From positions 49,616,734 to 49,680,733 of the forward strand of contig OY720350.1 in NCBI GenBank assembly GCA_963082975.1: a stretch of 64,000 nucleotides of DNA. The letters run 5' to 3'. A model generated the notes under the pieces. The model was not told where the DNA came from. It did not search any database and worked only from the letters and a program-made list of their open reading frames with translations. Positions 21,784 to 33,784 of the stretch are shown piece after piece. Numbering within the stretch: the first letter of the stretch is position 1; each line of letters opens with the position of its first letter. Origin of the DNA: Labia minor (lineage: Eukaryota > Arthropoda > Insecta > Dermaptera > Spongiphoridae). The translations under genes and the position numbers were made by a program.

Positions 21784-21805
21784 ATTGATTAATATTAAAT
21801 CAATA
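21784..21805. promoter_or_regulatory. Conserved inverted-repeat motif upstream of L4
   Basis: ATTGATTA at 21784 and AATCAATA at 21798-21805, ending 125 bp before the L4 ATG. Confidence 0.55.
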
Positions 21806-21929
21806 AATAATAATTAATTATTATTTAATTTTTTTAATTAAATTAATTATATGTAATATATTAATTATTTTATCATATATATATATATTAACATTAAAGT
21901 AAGAATATTAAAGTAGGAATCATTTTAAA

Positions 21930-23774
21930 ATGAATTTTTTTTATGTGTATAAGCCAATATTTTATTTAAATAAAATTTTTTTTTTAATACCTATTACAAT
22001 AATTAATCTCACTGGTGAATTTATTTTGAAGAGATCTATTTTATTTTATTTTTATTCCTTGTTATTTATTATTTGTATAATTATTTCAACTACAATGAAA
22101 ATTTATAATTCCACGGTAAATACTTCAAGTATGATGAGATCGATTCTAAACTTAGTTTATTTATTACTTATAATTGCAAGTTTGGTATCTATTATTTATT
22201 CTTTAATATATACAAAAAATTATCTAAAAATAATTTTGAATAAAATCTCATTTGTGGATCATCATCTTTATGGTCTCGAATTGGATTTCATCTATATAAA
22301 ACAACGAAACTTGTTTATTAAATATCTAATGCTATGTTATGCATTTGAAATAGTATGTCAAATAATATGGCTCTATAATGGTATAAAACTAAATTTGATT
22401 CAACAATTTCATATTATACCTTTGCTGCATTTGGTCGAATCTTCTTTATCCTTTCATTTTATTTTCTGGATTTGGATTTTAAATCAAAGAATGAAACAAT
22501 TAGAGAATTGTATTGAAAATAAACTTGCGTTAATGGATAATATGAAATTTCAAACAAATAATTCAAAAATTCATATTCAAGTTCAAAATAATTGTTCTGA
22601 ATCTAAAAGGTATTTTAAACAATTTTTTCTTCAATATTTTCTAATATTGAAGAAAAAAAGCTTAATATAATATTAAATATTTTTCTTGTTTAGGATTCAG
22701 CCTCTGACCATCAACCTACTGCAAAAAATTCATTTTGAGTTGATTCTAATAATCGACCTATTGACTGATTATTTTGGAATACCTATCTTGTTTCATATTG
22801 CAAATGAAGTTTTTAAATTTCTTATTGCTACCTACTCTATTATATCAGTTGAAATTTTAAAATGGAAATTATATATTAAAAATGAAAATAATTCGAAAAA
22901 TATATCCATTACTAAAAATAAATACACTTTAGAATCTCCACAAATGTCAACAGTTATCTTTGTGATATTAATCATGGATTTGTATACATTTGTTCGACTA
23001 ATACTACTTATTGGCTCAGTGGAAAATTTATCGAATTTCAAGAAATCTACTCTAAATTTAATAAAAAGGTATTAAAACAAAAATAAATATTTTTTTACGG
23101 TTTTATTATTACGGTGACCATTTTTTTTAGGGTTAATTACATTAATTTCGATAATAAGAATTATTTATATTTAAATAGTAATCTGCTTTGAAAATTAATA
23201 ATACCTATTTCATATAAAAGACTATTTTATGAAAATTCATACTTTTAAAGTATTTTCTATTAAATGAATTTAATTTGACCATAGAATAGAATAAAATAAA
23301 TAAAAAATGTTTTAGGGTAAAGTAATTAATTGAACAATGAACAGATATTTTAACACGTTACCGCCGGCTCCATAATTTGTATATATATTTTATGTAGCGG
23401 CATGAGCCACCGGTGGTACGGGAACGTGTACGTACGGGAACGTGTTAAATAAATGACATAAGGTCACCGTAATTATTATATACAAAATCGGATATATAAT
23501 TATATTATTTAATTAATTAATTATAAAGATTAATATTTGTAATATTAATTATGAATTTTTCATCTTTTTTAGTAAATTATTAGATATTCAAAATAAATCA
23601 TTCGTGTGTCCCATCAAATCAGAACTTTTGGAATTTAAAAAACAATTAAAGGAGAGTAATTATGTTATGACAGCTGCAGGTTTTTTTAAAATTAATCGAA
23701 ATTTAATTCTCACCATCATTGGAACTGTTATCACTTATTTAATTGTATTATTTTCATCTATAATATTTATGTAA
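21930..23774 (+). CDS. Locus L4: gustatory receptor, complete, 418 aa
   Basis: Exons: 21930-22609, 22694-23068 and 23573-23774 (1257 bp, phase 2 joins). It starts MNFFYVYKPIFYLNK. Exon 2 is 30 bp longer than in L1-L3, in the loop before the sixth membrane segment (KNENNSKNIS region). Exon 3 reads YVMTAAGFFKINR, so the usual serine before AAGFF is threonine, and ends TYLIVLFSSIIFM. It is the most isolated sequence in the array. Intron 2 (504 bp) holds two nested small inverted-repeat elements. The 5-prime flank AAAGTAGGAATCATTTTAAA resembles those of L7 and L13. Confidence 0.92.
23108..23473. mobile_element. Inverted-repeat MITE in L4 intron 2
   Basis: Perfect 12-base inverted ends ATTACGGTGACC and GGTCACCGTAAT, 366 bp, AT-rich, no frame. 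A second inverted-repeat element is nested inside. Confidence 0.65.
23350..23448. mobile_element. Miniature piggyBac-like element (99 bp)
   Basis: TTAA-CACGTTACCG at the left and CGGGAACGTG-TTAA at the right. TTAA on both sides with short inverted ends is the piggyBac signature. Nested in the 23108-23473 MITE. Confidence 0.6.
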
Positions 23775-23813
23775 TATCTATTTTATAATTAAATAATTTA
23801 TATTATAATTTTT

Positions 23814-24390
23814 TACTATCTCGTAAGAGATAGTATTGCGATCAATTTTTGATGTTGAGATTTTGATGTTTTTATACGTTTTGAAGGTTCCTGAATCATT
23901 TTCACTAAGGTTGATAAAAAATGTCTGTGTGTGTGTGTATGTATGTAACCAAGATTACTCAAAAACGGTTTGAGCTAGAATGATGAAATTTGGTACATGG
24001 GCATTATTCAAAATTCATAGTTTTCTATCAACTTTTGAGAAATGTAGCTCAATCGGAAGAGGGTCATTACCTACAACGTTTTGATTTTTTTTCTTCTAAA
24101 GTGACGGTAAAAATAAAGATATATGTTTGATAATTCTTCACATGATTAATAATTGTATAAAACTGCTATATCTAGAATTTCAGCTTGATTTATTTGCTGA
24201 AAGTACCAGAATTAATTTTTTAACACTGCAAATCTCAACAAAGTACCAAGCATGCATGCGCTGGTTTAATAAATATTATTTATTAATTTTAATTTATAAT
24301 TAATTAAATTGAATTTAATTATAATATATGTTAATTAATCCAATCCAAATTTGAGAGATAGTCGAGTGGAGACACTCCAGCTTTTTTAAT
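23814..24390 (+). repeat. Family B repeat, reference plus copy
   Basis: Starts with the hairpin CTATCTC-GTAA-GAGATAG. It continues with GATGTTGAGATTTTGATG, a GTGTGTGTATGTATGTA core, GATGAAATTTGGTACATGG, GAGGGTCATTACCTACAACG, an AAACTGCTATAT block and the GGTTTAATAAATATTATTTA tail. Hairpin end plus microsatellite core plus no coding is the layout of DINE-1/Helentron-derived elements. Confidence 0.75.
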
Positions 24391-24656
24391 AATAAACATA
24401 TATCATGTTAATAGAATTAACAAGAAAATTATTAAATATATTAAATGTAAAAGCTATTAAGATAATGATTAAATAGAAAATAAATATACATATAGGTATT
24501 TAAATTTATTAAAATAAGGATTTTTATTACATTTTTGAAATTAAAATCGAATTAAAAATAAAAGGGTAAAAAAAACAATTATCATGAAAAAAAAAGAAAA
24601 CTATTTTTATTTAAAAGCCTGAAAATTTCTTAATTATAATAAATATTAATAATATT
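24391..24656. other. Spacer before L5
   Basis: AT-rich; nothing recognised. Confidence 0.45.
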
Positions 24657-24681
24657 ATTGATTCAATTAAGTAAATCAATA
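24657..24681. promoter_or_regulatory. Conserved inverted-repeat motif upstream of L5
   Basis: ATTGATTC at 24657 and AATCAATA at 24674-24681, ending 112 bp before the L5 ATG. Confidence 0.5.
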
Positions 24682-24792
24682 ACACATTCATTTAGGAATT
24701 TTAATTTAATTGAATATGTGTAATAGATTCGAAATATTTTTTAGTAGTAGAGAAAACATTCAAGAAATATATTTATTTCTTAACATTAGAAA

Positions 24793-26281
24793 ATGAATTT
24801 TTTCTATATCTATAAGCCAATCTTTTATTTAAATAAATGTTTTTTTATAATGCCAATTACGATAACCAATCACAATAGTGAATTTATATTAAATAATTCC
24901 ATTCTATTATGGTGCTATTCTTTATTATTAATCATTTCTATGATTATTTCAATTATTTTCAAATTTTTCTTTTATGTCTTTCAATTTAGTTCAATCGTTA
25001 TTATTGCTTTTCTATTCGTGACTTATCTATCAATGATGATAACATGCTGCATATCTATACTTTATTTTTCAATTTATAGTAAAAAATATTTAAAAATATT
25101 TTTAAATAAAATTGTATTCGTGGATCAATTTCTTTATGGATTAAAAATAAATTCCATTTATATCAAACAAAGAAAACCTTTTTTAATGATTTTAATACCA
25201 TGTATAATTTTTGAAATTCTAAATGTATTAATTTGGTTCTATTGTGGAATAAAACTTGAAATGATTCAGACTCTTGATACTTTCCCTCTTTTATATTTTA
25301 TTCACACATCATTTGCGTTTCATTTTATTTTCTGGATACAAATTCTGACTCAAAGAATGAAAGATTTAGAGAAGTGTATTGAGAATAATTTTTCGCAATT
25401 AGATGAAATTAAATTATATCCAACTGATTTCAAAAAACATATTCAAGTTAAAAGTATGGATTGTACTAATTTCCCAAGGTAATTTCAAAAATAAATTTTA
25501 TTCATGATTATAATATATATACTCGTCTTTAATCTAATCTTTATTTTATCTATGATTTGTAGAAATGGTCTACTCAATATAAAAATGTTACAAAAAATAC
25601 ATTTTGAATTAATTATTACACTTGAAAAAGTGTCAGAATATTTTGGAATTCCAATGTTTTTTCATATTGCTAATGAAATTTTTAAATTTCTTATTTATAT
25701 TTATTCGATGATTTCATTTGTGATTTATAAATTAAAATCCATTATGAATCATAAAAATGAATCTTCCACTATATATTACTCTGATATTGAATACACTATA
25801 AATAATAACTTAACATTTTTGTTTATGTTTATTTTAATATTATCTCAAATATATTCAACGTGTCGGCTAATTTTCTTAATCTGTTCAGCAGAAAGTTTAT
25901 CTAATATGAAAAAATCAACTTTAACGTTATTAAAAAGGTATGTCAAATATTTTCTAATCTAATATTTTATTTATCATGAATATTTAAACCTCGTCTGCAT
26001 AATAGTTTAATTAAATAAAAATATTGAAAAATATAAAAACTAATTAATTCATTATTATTAATTTTTTCTTTCTTTTTAGTAAATTATTGGATATTGAAAA
26101 TAATGAATTGTTACTTCAAAGGTGTTCAGAACTTTTGGAATTTAAACAACAAGTAATGGAGAGTTCTTATGACATTTCAGCAGCTGGTTTTTTTAATATC
26201 AATCGAAATTTAATTCTCTCCATTATTGGAACTGTCATTACTTATTTAATTGTTATATTTTCAACTATAATTATAGTGTGA
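24793..26281 (+). CDS. Locus L5: gustatory receptor, complete, compact, 420 aa
   Basis: Exons: 24793-25478, 25563-25937 and 26080-26281 (1263 bp, phase 2 joins; introns only 84 and 142 bp). It belongs to the L5/L7/L13 sub-group, recognised by DQFLYGLKINS in exon 1, RNGLLNIKMLQKIHFEL at the start of exon 2, and a last exon ending TYLIVIFSTIIIV. It has seven hydrophobic segments and YDISAAGFFNINR. The exon 2 open frame begins inside the intron, so the splice join at AG|A (25563), not an internal ATG, sets its true start. With no insertions, it shows the likely ancestral gene size of the array. Confidence 0.94.
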
Positions 26282-26649
26282 TTTTTTTATAATAATTTAA
26301 ATTTTAGGGTAAATGATTGTAAAATGTGAGCACAAATTTAATTATTATACAACTTGTAACTACTTCCATTTCTTTTACTATATTAAAAAAACACCTTTAT
26401 TTAAAAATAAACATTTATATATAGGGGAGTTTGACTCATCTGTTGGATGGATTTGTTGAGGATATTGTTTGGTTTGTTTTAAGGTGCTCGGTTCGATGGT
26501 AAGACCTCTGAATATGGTTGGAAGAGTTACTAAATCTTCATATATTTGTAAATTTCCCTTGAGAACACAAATGTGGTTTAATTTTTCTATTTCTACTTGA
26601 CTTGAGGTTTTTCATTAATATACTTCGTTTTGTATACAATTTATTTATA
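26282..26649. other. Intergenic stretch after L5
   Basis: No gene. A short GC-richer block (GGAGTTTGACTCATCTGTTG onward, 26425-26530) also begins like GGGGGAGAGTGGCTCAAC at 33506, perhaps remnants of one repeat. Confidence 0.4.
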
Positions 26650-27223
26650 ATAAGTTGACCTGTGCCCAGGTCCGAACCTACCGACGGTTTGAAGTAAATT
26701 AATTTACAGCTAAAGGAACAATTTCAAATAATTTTAATATATCTATTAATAGAATAAAAAACAGATATGGATAGAACATAAATATTTTTAATTTTATTTT
26801 ATTTATAATATATATGTAAGACCAGACTGTGACGTCATGAATGGCTGGATGACGTCATATAATTTTAAATTAAGAAAAATCTAATTTTCCCGAGGATAAA
26901 ACCAATACAAAGTGCATGATTCGTGGTGATATGTAAAAAATCTCCTCATATGAAATTTGGTGTGAAAATCGCTAATACTACCACTTACGGTTTCCGGATA
27001 TACACAAAAAGTTGAGCAATTCATCATACTGATGCATTAAGTAAATATACAAAATTTCATCAAAATCCGTTGAGCCGTTCAAGCTGTACACATCTATACG
27101 GACGGACGGACAAACATCATGCTTTTTTCTGTTTAGAAAATGCACGATTCGTGTAGATATGTAAAAATCTCCACATGTGAAATTTGCTGTGAAAACAATA
27201 CCTCCCTTACTATCGTCGGTCAG
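26650..27223 (-). repeat. Family A repeat, minus-strand, near full length
   Basis: Runs from AATAAGTTGACCTGTG through GACGTCATGAATGGCTGG and the GGACGGACGGAC core to CCCTTACTATCGTCGGTC. Small internal deletions relative to the 57195 copy. Confidence 0.85.
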
Positions 27224-27312
27224 TAATAATTGTATAAAACTGCTATAAATAGAATTTCAGCTTGATTGAATCGCTGAAAGTACCGGAATTAATTTTTTAA
27301 CACTGCAAATCA
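27224..27312 (+). repeat. Family B fragment
   Basis: Shares AATTGTATAAAACTGCTATA, CAGCTTGATTGAATCGCTGA and the GGAATTAATTTTTTAACACT block with 24150-24240. Truncated by mariner DNA. Confidence 0.65.
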
Positions 27313-27317
27313 CGCGC

Positions 27318-27800
27318 CAAGATTTCTGATTGGTTGTTCCCGAAACTTGAAGAGGAAGACTTGGACAACATTTGGTTCCAACAAGACGGCGCTCCGTGTC
27401 ACATAGCTAAACTTATAACCGAGCGCACTGTCTTCGGAGACCGAATTATCAGCAGAAATTCTGATGTCCTTTGGCCGCCTCGGAGCTATGATTTGATACC
27501 TTTAGACTATTATTTGTGGGAAGTCGTCAAAGACAAATGTTATGCAGACAAACCAGAAACAATTTAAGCTTTGAAGGACAACATTCGTGCAGCCATAGCT
27601 AAAATAGAGCCGTATACTATCACAAATGTACTCAAAAATTGGACCGACCGTATGGCGTACTGCAAGGCCAACCGAGGCAGCCATTTGAATAAAATAGTAT
27701 TTCATAAATAATCGGAAGGTGTATACTTCACTATGAAAAATTAATTTGAAAATTCATCCAAATGTTTTTGTTTTATTGCATTTAAAAAAAATGTTACATG
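27318..27800 (+). pseudogene. Mariner-like transposase C-terminal fragment
   Basis: The frame at 27334-27567 has LDNIWFQQDGAPCHIAKL, then the LWPPRSYDLIPLDYYLW motif, the second and third DDE_3 catalytic regions. After a stop the frame continues with ALKDNIRAAIAKIEPYTI and RMAYCKANRGSHLNKIVFH, the expected C-terminus. No N-terminal half is present. ATGGCGGACCCTGTATA near 27800 may be the old element end. Confidence 0.82.
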
Positions 27801-28205
27801 GCGGACCCTGTATATAAACTCAGGGTGGATTTTCACATTACTTAATAATAACTTAACCACCTGCTCGTCATTATTTCATTATTTAGATTAATCAATGTGA
27901 TATTTAACATTCAATGGCTCTTTTTAGGGCCCACATTTTAATTTAATATATATCCTATATATATTCATTTCATTTTTATTATAATCGCCTATTCTACTCA
28001 CATTCAGGATCTTCTATTTAAATGAAATTTTCGAGTAGTTTTAATAATAATTTCATTTCGTTAAAGAAGATTGCATTAGTAAGTATTACACAGGTTAATT
28101 ATATCATTGTATAACTACACATAATATAGGATTATATAATTAATGATGAATTTTAATAAAATGTAGGTATATATAAAAATAATTTAATTATAATAAAATA
28201 TATTG
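27801..28205. other. Spacer before L6
   Basis: AT-rich, no gene recognised. Confidence 0.4.
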
Positions 28206-28233
28206 GTTGATTATCGATATTTTTAAATCAATA
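28206..28233. promoter_or_regulatory. Conserved inverted-repeat motif upstream of L6
   Basis: GTTGATTA at 28206 and AATCAATA at 28226-28233, ending 90 bp before the ATG at 28323. Confidence 0.5.
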
Positions 28234-28322
28234 GTTATTATGTGACAATTATTCATTTCATTTCATTAGAATTTGATCAATTTTTTTAGTATGTTTAAGC
28301 AGTCATTCTCATGAAAGAGAAT

Positions 28323-30729
28323 ATGAATTTTGCTTCTACTTATAAGCCAATCTATTATTTAAATAAATTTCTTGGTTTGATGCCGAACTCAATGACACAA
28401 AATAATGGTCGCATTATTTTCACAAATTCGGTTTTTGGTTTAACTATCACTCTATTTTTTTTAATTTCTTTGATTACAAGCTCGATATTCAAATTATTCA
28501 TTAATCCGTTAAAAAAAATGGATAAAATTCTTTTAATCTGTCATATTTTTGTTAATATAATGCTTATTATTACCACTGGTATATCACTAATTTATTTTAC
28601 ATTATACTCAAAAAAATATTTAAATATTATTTTTGGTAAAATCTTCTTTGTTGATCATCTCCTTTATGGACGGAAATTAAATGATATTTATTCAAAACAA
28701 AGAAGGAGAATATTACAATGTTTAACTCCTTGTATTATATACGAAGTATTTACAGTTTTTGGAATGTATAATGGATCCTTGTTGCTTGGATTTCTACAAA
28801 CTTTTGATATATTTCCATTACTCCAAATGATCCAATCTGTAATTGCATATCATTTCCTTTTTTGGATTTTGTTATTAATACAAAGAATGAAATATTTAGA
28901 AACTTGTATTGAAAATAATAATAATAATCCTGAACTAAATCTATTAAATTCCCAACGAAATATTTCTAAAAAACAAGTTCAAGTTCAGAGTATTGATTTG
29001 TTCCAAAGGTAATTAATTATATAAGATATTAGATTAATTATACATATTCTATAACCCTTCTTCATTATAATTTAATATATTTTAGATTGGATTCTCCAAC
29101 CGTTAAGCATTTGCAAATGATCCATTTTGAATTGATCCTTATTATTCAAAAAATATCACAATATTTTGGTGTTCCTCTATTTCTTCATTTTGGAAATCAA
29201 TTTTCCAAATTCATAGTATATACATATTGCTTGATTCGTTTCAATTTGTTCAAGTCATTACCTACTTTACCAAAGTTCCAAGATAAAAATTCAACCAATT
29301 CTGAAGAACAATCTAGACATTCGTTCATGATCATAGTATCTATGTTTTTACAAATGGGCTGGTATTTTTATTCAATATGTCTCCTACTTATTCTTATTTA
29401 TGCTGTAGAATACCTTAATAATTTCAAGGAATCGAGTCTCAATATATTAAAAAGGTATGTAGGTGTACTCGAGATAATTTTTGATCTATTAAAATATGTA
29501 TTTGACATAAAATATCTGAATTTAATTGGTAATTTTCTCTAAAAATGTAAAATATTGAATAAACCTGTATTTAATTTTATCTTAATAACCTATATAAAAT
29601 GATATGTATGTATTTAAAAATACCAAAATATTTATATCATGATTTTTTTAAAAACACAAAAACTTATTTTTAGTTTTCCCTCGAAACTTGTCATTTAAAA
29701 TGGTGGCTAAAATGGTAGATAATTTTTTCATTAATTTTTTAATGACTAATCGCGTATCGTTGCAACCGGTGGCGGGTTCAAATTATGAAGTAAAATAATT
29801 GGAGATCCAACCATCAATTGTAAGTTATGCAGTGGCATGCCTGGAAAATCCAGTGAGTTTAAAAACTCTTTTGGAAAATTTACAGCTTCAGTGGCATCTC
29901 AAACTGTATCAATAGATTTATTTATTTGATACCAAGTCCCCTGGCAATAACTGTTGTATCTTAAGATTCAAAATGTCAACGTCCACATTTTTTCCGCTAA
30001 AATTGCTCCTTCTGCAAGCCACTCGAGATTTATGTAACTCGTGTGTACTTAGGGAAATATTTGTTCTATGAGAGCATCTTGCGATTTAATGATTGTGCAG
30101 AAATCAGTCAGTAATTTTACGCATCCAGTTTCATCTATAGTGACTTTTCAATCGCCGATATCTAAGAGTTGATTTGAGAATGTTTCAGCGTCTTGAAGCA
30201 TTTGAACGCGTATATTTTTCAGCTGTATTTTTTCAACATTACACCACAATGTCGATGATTTTAAGCAGGCGTTGATGAATGTGGTATGACGGGAAGTGTT
30301 TGTCTGAAAGTACTACTAGAGTGCCACCAAATAGTTTATCCTGTTCAACGCCTCAAGCGAATGTTTGTGTGCCATGGTACATTCATCCCAGATGTTAATT
30401 TCATAAGAATCGGTCAAGCAGTTTCGGTGGAGTATGGTAAACGAACAGTGTGACACGAGAACTTTATATATAAGATTAAATTTAATCTATTTTGTTCTAA
30501 TAACACAATAAATTAGATTTTGTTTATTTTTAGTAAAATATTATATATGGAAGAAAACACAATTTCTGTAAAAATGCGAGAAGAAATTTTGGAATTTAAA
30601 AAACAAGTGAATGATAGTAAATATGAAATTTCTGCTGCTGGATTTTTTATAATCAATCGTAAATTTATTCTCTCCATCATTGCAACTGTCGTCACATATT
30701 TAGTTATCCTATTTTCATCAGTTTTATAA
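28323..30729 (+). CDS. Locus L6: gustatory receptor, complete, 416 aa
   Basis: Exons: 28323-29008, 29086-29454 and 30534-30729 (1251 bp, phase 2 joins). An in-frame ATG four codons earlier (28311) could add MKEN; I prefer 28323 because it aligns with MNF of the other genes. It pairs with L8, sharing PNSMT near residue 25, YGRKLNDIYSKQRRRILQ, exon 2 start RLDSPTVKHLQMIHFEL and exon 3 KILYMEENTI. The last exon reads YEISAAGFFIINR, then TYLVILFSSVL. Intron 2 (1079 bp) contains a Helitron helicase relic on the opposite strand. Confidence 0.93.
29700..30445 (-). pseudogene. Helitron PIF1-like helicase relic in L6 intron 2
   Basis: The minus strand, with stops and frameshifts, reads IWDECTMAHKHSLEALNR, then a FQTN (degenerate FRQT-like) motif, INACLKSSTLWCNVEKIQLK, LQDAETFSNQLLDIGD and DFPGMPLHNLQLMVGSPIIL. 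These are, in order, the conserved blocks of the SF1B helicase domain of Helitron transposases (DE box, GD-FRQ box, the NACLKSS-LW block, and NPPGMPPHxLxLKxG). The N-terminal Rep part is absent. Confidence 0.82.
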
Positions 30730-31030
30730 TTTTTTGTAAAATTAGTATTTAGCTTAGATATGGTAAGTGTAAAATGTTTATAATAAGAAAAATTTTAAAT
30801 TTACGACAAAAAAGAAAAACCCAATGATATTTGGTAATATAAACTAAAAATGAGGGTATTTTAATCATATTAAATCAAAGATATTTACTGTACTAAAAAA
30901 CATTGTATAAACACAATATTGAAAATAAACTTATAATAAAGTCCACAGGCATACAAAGAAATCTTTATCTATGTTAAAGAGTATGGAAAGATTATGAATT
31001 ACAATAAATAATAATAATTATGATAATGAT
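30730..31030. other. Spacer between L6 and L7
   Basis: AT-rich; nothing recognised beyond the shared L7/L13 upstream block that begins near 31000. Confidence 0.4.
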
Positions 31031-31055
31031 ATTGATTAATGTAAATAAATCAATA
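31031..31055. promoter_or_regulatory. Conserved inverted-repeat motif upstream of L7
   Basis: ATTGATTA at 31031 and AATCAATA at 31048-31055, ending 125 bp before the L7 ATG. About 180 bp of upstream sequence is conserved with L13. Confidence 0.6.
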
Positions 31056-31179
31056 ACAAACTAATTAATAAAATAATTTAATTGATTATTTGTAATAAAT
31101 TCATTATATTTTATAGTAGTAGTAGAATCAAAGAGAGAGAAAACATTCAAGTAGGAATATTATTGCGTTGTGTTTTAAA

Positions 31180-33318
31180 ATGAATTTTTTTTATGTATAT
31201 AAACCAATCTTTTATTTAAATAAATTTTTTTGTTTAATACCAATTACGATCACCAATCGAAATGGAGAATTTATATTAAACAATTCAATTATAATAAGTT
31301 GCTACACTTTATTATTATTCATTTCTATGATTATTTCAATTATTTTAACATTTAACATGTATACATTAAGAATTATTGATAATATTCAACTTTGTTTTGT
31401 ATTCGTGATTTATATATCAATGATAATTTCTATTTCAACATCAATTATTTATTTTGCAATTTTTACTAAAAAGTATTTAAAAATATTTTTAAATAAAATT
31501 GTATTGGTGGATCAATTTCTTTATGGATTAAAAATAAATTCCAATTATATCAAACAAAGAAAATCATTTTTAATGATTTTTATGCCATGTATAATTTTTG
31601 AATTTCTATGCCAATTAACCTGGTTCAATTGTGGAATAAAACTTGAAATGGTTCAGCCTTTTGATATTTTTAGTGTTTTATATTTTGTTCACACTTCATT
31701 TGCGTTTCATTTTATTTTCTGGATACAAATTCTCACTCAAAGAATGAAAGATTTAGAGAAGTGTATTGAGAATAATTTTTCGCAATTAAATGAAATTAAA
31801 TTTTATCCAACTGATTTCAAAAAACATATTCAAGTTAAAAGTATTGACAGTACTTATTCACAAAGGTAATTTCAAATAATGTTATTCTTATTTATATATA
31901 TTTTTAATCTAATCTTTATTTATTTATTTATTATTTGTAGAAATGGTCTACTCAATATAAAAATATTACAAAAAATACATTTTGAATTAATACTTATACT
32001 TGAAAATGTGTCCGAATATTTTGGATTTCCAATTTTTTTTCATATTGCAAATGAAATTTTTAAATTTCTTATTTATAATTTTTCGATGATTTCATTTGTG
32101 ATTTATAAAATAAAATCTATGATGAATCATAAAAATGAATCTTCAAATTATCATTCCTCTGATAACGAATACTCTTTAAATAATATATATATAATTTTGT
32201 TCATGTTTATATTAATATCATCTCAAATATATTCAACTTGTCGGCTAATTTTTTTAATCTGTAAAGCAGAAATTTTATCTAATATGAAAAAATCAACTCT
32301 AACGTTATTAAAAAGGTATGAAAAATATAAAATATTTTGGTAAATGTTCTGTTGAGTCCCATAATTTTTTTATTAATTAAACTAAAAGAGATCATAAGGA
32401 ATCCGTCAAGGTAAGTTTTTATAAATTTTAGTTTCATTGTAATTAGTTTTTTATTTTTAATTTTAATTGTTAAAACACATTAAGATCAAAGAATTTTCGG
32501 TGGGTGCAAGGTGGTGGGTATCTTCCTTTTAGAGGAAATTGAATTATATAGCAACTTGTATTCTTTCTCGACGTTGGATTTCATCAACGACTTGCAACTT
32601 ATCCCGACGTTGGATCCCGACAAGGTGGGGGGTATCTCTGTTTAGATGAGATTATATTTTTGCAAGTTGGATAAACAACATTGTATATATATATATATAT
32701 AATTATATGAAAATTCAATTTCCTCTAAAAGAAGGAAGATACCCACCACCTTGCCCCCACCGAAAAGTCGTTGGAATTCAACGTTGAGATAAGATACAAG
32801 TTATTGATATAATCCAAATTTTGAATTTGATTCTCGCTCCCCTCAAAATTATTCCGTTGACTCCCGCAGCTAGGTGGGTTCATGAAACTTACCTTGACGG
32901 ATTCCTTGTATGATTCTAAACAACTTTTTCTTATGACTTTTTGCATGATCTCTTTTAGTTTAATTAATAAAAATTATGGGACTCAACGGAACAATTACCA
33001 ATATCTGGCATTAATAATTAAACCTCGTCTTTATAATAGTATAATTAAATAAAAATATTGAAAAATATAAAAAAAAAAACTATTTAATTCATTAATATTA
33101 TTTTTTTGTTTTTTAGCAAATTATTGGATATTAAAAATAATGAATTGTTTTCTCAAAGGCGTTCAGAAATTATGGAATTTAAACAACAAGTCTTTGAGAG
33201 TACTTATGACATTTCAGCAGCTGTTTTTTTTAATATCAATCGAAATTTAATTCTCTCCATTTTAGGAACTGTCATTACTTATTTAATTGTTATATTTTCA
33301 ACTATAATTATAGTGTGA
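31180..33318 (+). CDS. Locus L7: gustatory receptor, complete, 420 aa
   Basis: Exons: 31180-31865, 31941-32315 and 33117-33318 (1263 bp, phase 2 joins). The ATG at 31180 is used; the frame four codons upstream has only a TTG. Sub-group of L5 and L13 (DQFLYGLKINSN, RNGLLNIKILQKIHFEL, TYLIVIFSTIIIV). Unusually, the near-invariant glycine of SAAGFF is valine here (SAAVFF) and the following SIIGT is SILGT, although the frame is otherwise intact. Intron 2 (801 bp) is enlarged by a 661-bp foldback MITE. Confidence 0.93.
32339..32999. mobile_element. Foldback MITE with long inverted arms in L7 intron 2
   Basis: GGTAAATGTTCTGTTGAGTC at the left is mirrored by GACTCAACGGAACAATTACC at the right. The arms continue through TTAATTAAACTAAAAGAGAT and the GGAATCCGTCAAGGTAAG block. 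A second inner inverted pair (32493-32542 and 32713-32768) makes nearly the whole 661 bp one hairpin. No frame. Confidence 0.75.
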
Positions 33319-33780
33319 TTTTTTTATAATTATTTAAATTTTTTTTTTTTTTTAGAATTTTTTTTACTAAACTTTAGGCTAAATGATTGTCAAATGTGAG
33401 CACGAATTTAATTACTATGTAACATTTAACTACTTCCATTTCTTTTATTTATATTAAAAAAACATATATTAAAAAAATTATTTAATTTTTTTATTTATAT
33501 ATGGGGGAGAGTGGCTCAACTTAGGATCTAGTACACCACGGAATAACTTTATTTTTTGCCCTAAGTTAGAATTTATCAGGTGTATACACATTACTAGTTC
33601 ATTGTTCAAGTGTTCTGACAACACTGTCATTTTAAAGTGTCATCAGTAAGCTTTCGTTTCCAGTATATGTAATTGTATAGTTAGTTAAGTATAGTTAATT
33701 AAGTATAGTTTTCATGTGCTCCAAAAACTTTTGTACCAAATAAGAGTTACTTCCATTTTAATACAATATGATTCTGAATA
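33319..33780. other. Intergenic stretch after L7
   Basis: No gene. A short block GGGGGAGAGTGGCTCAACTT at about 33505 looks like part of an unclassified repeat. Confidence 0.4.
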
Positions 33781-33784
33781 TGCT

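Noticed and set aside
30513-30695. Minus-strand frame opposite the L6 last exon
   Set aside because: Antisense of a well-supported receptor exon.
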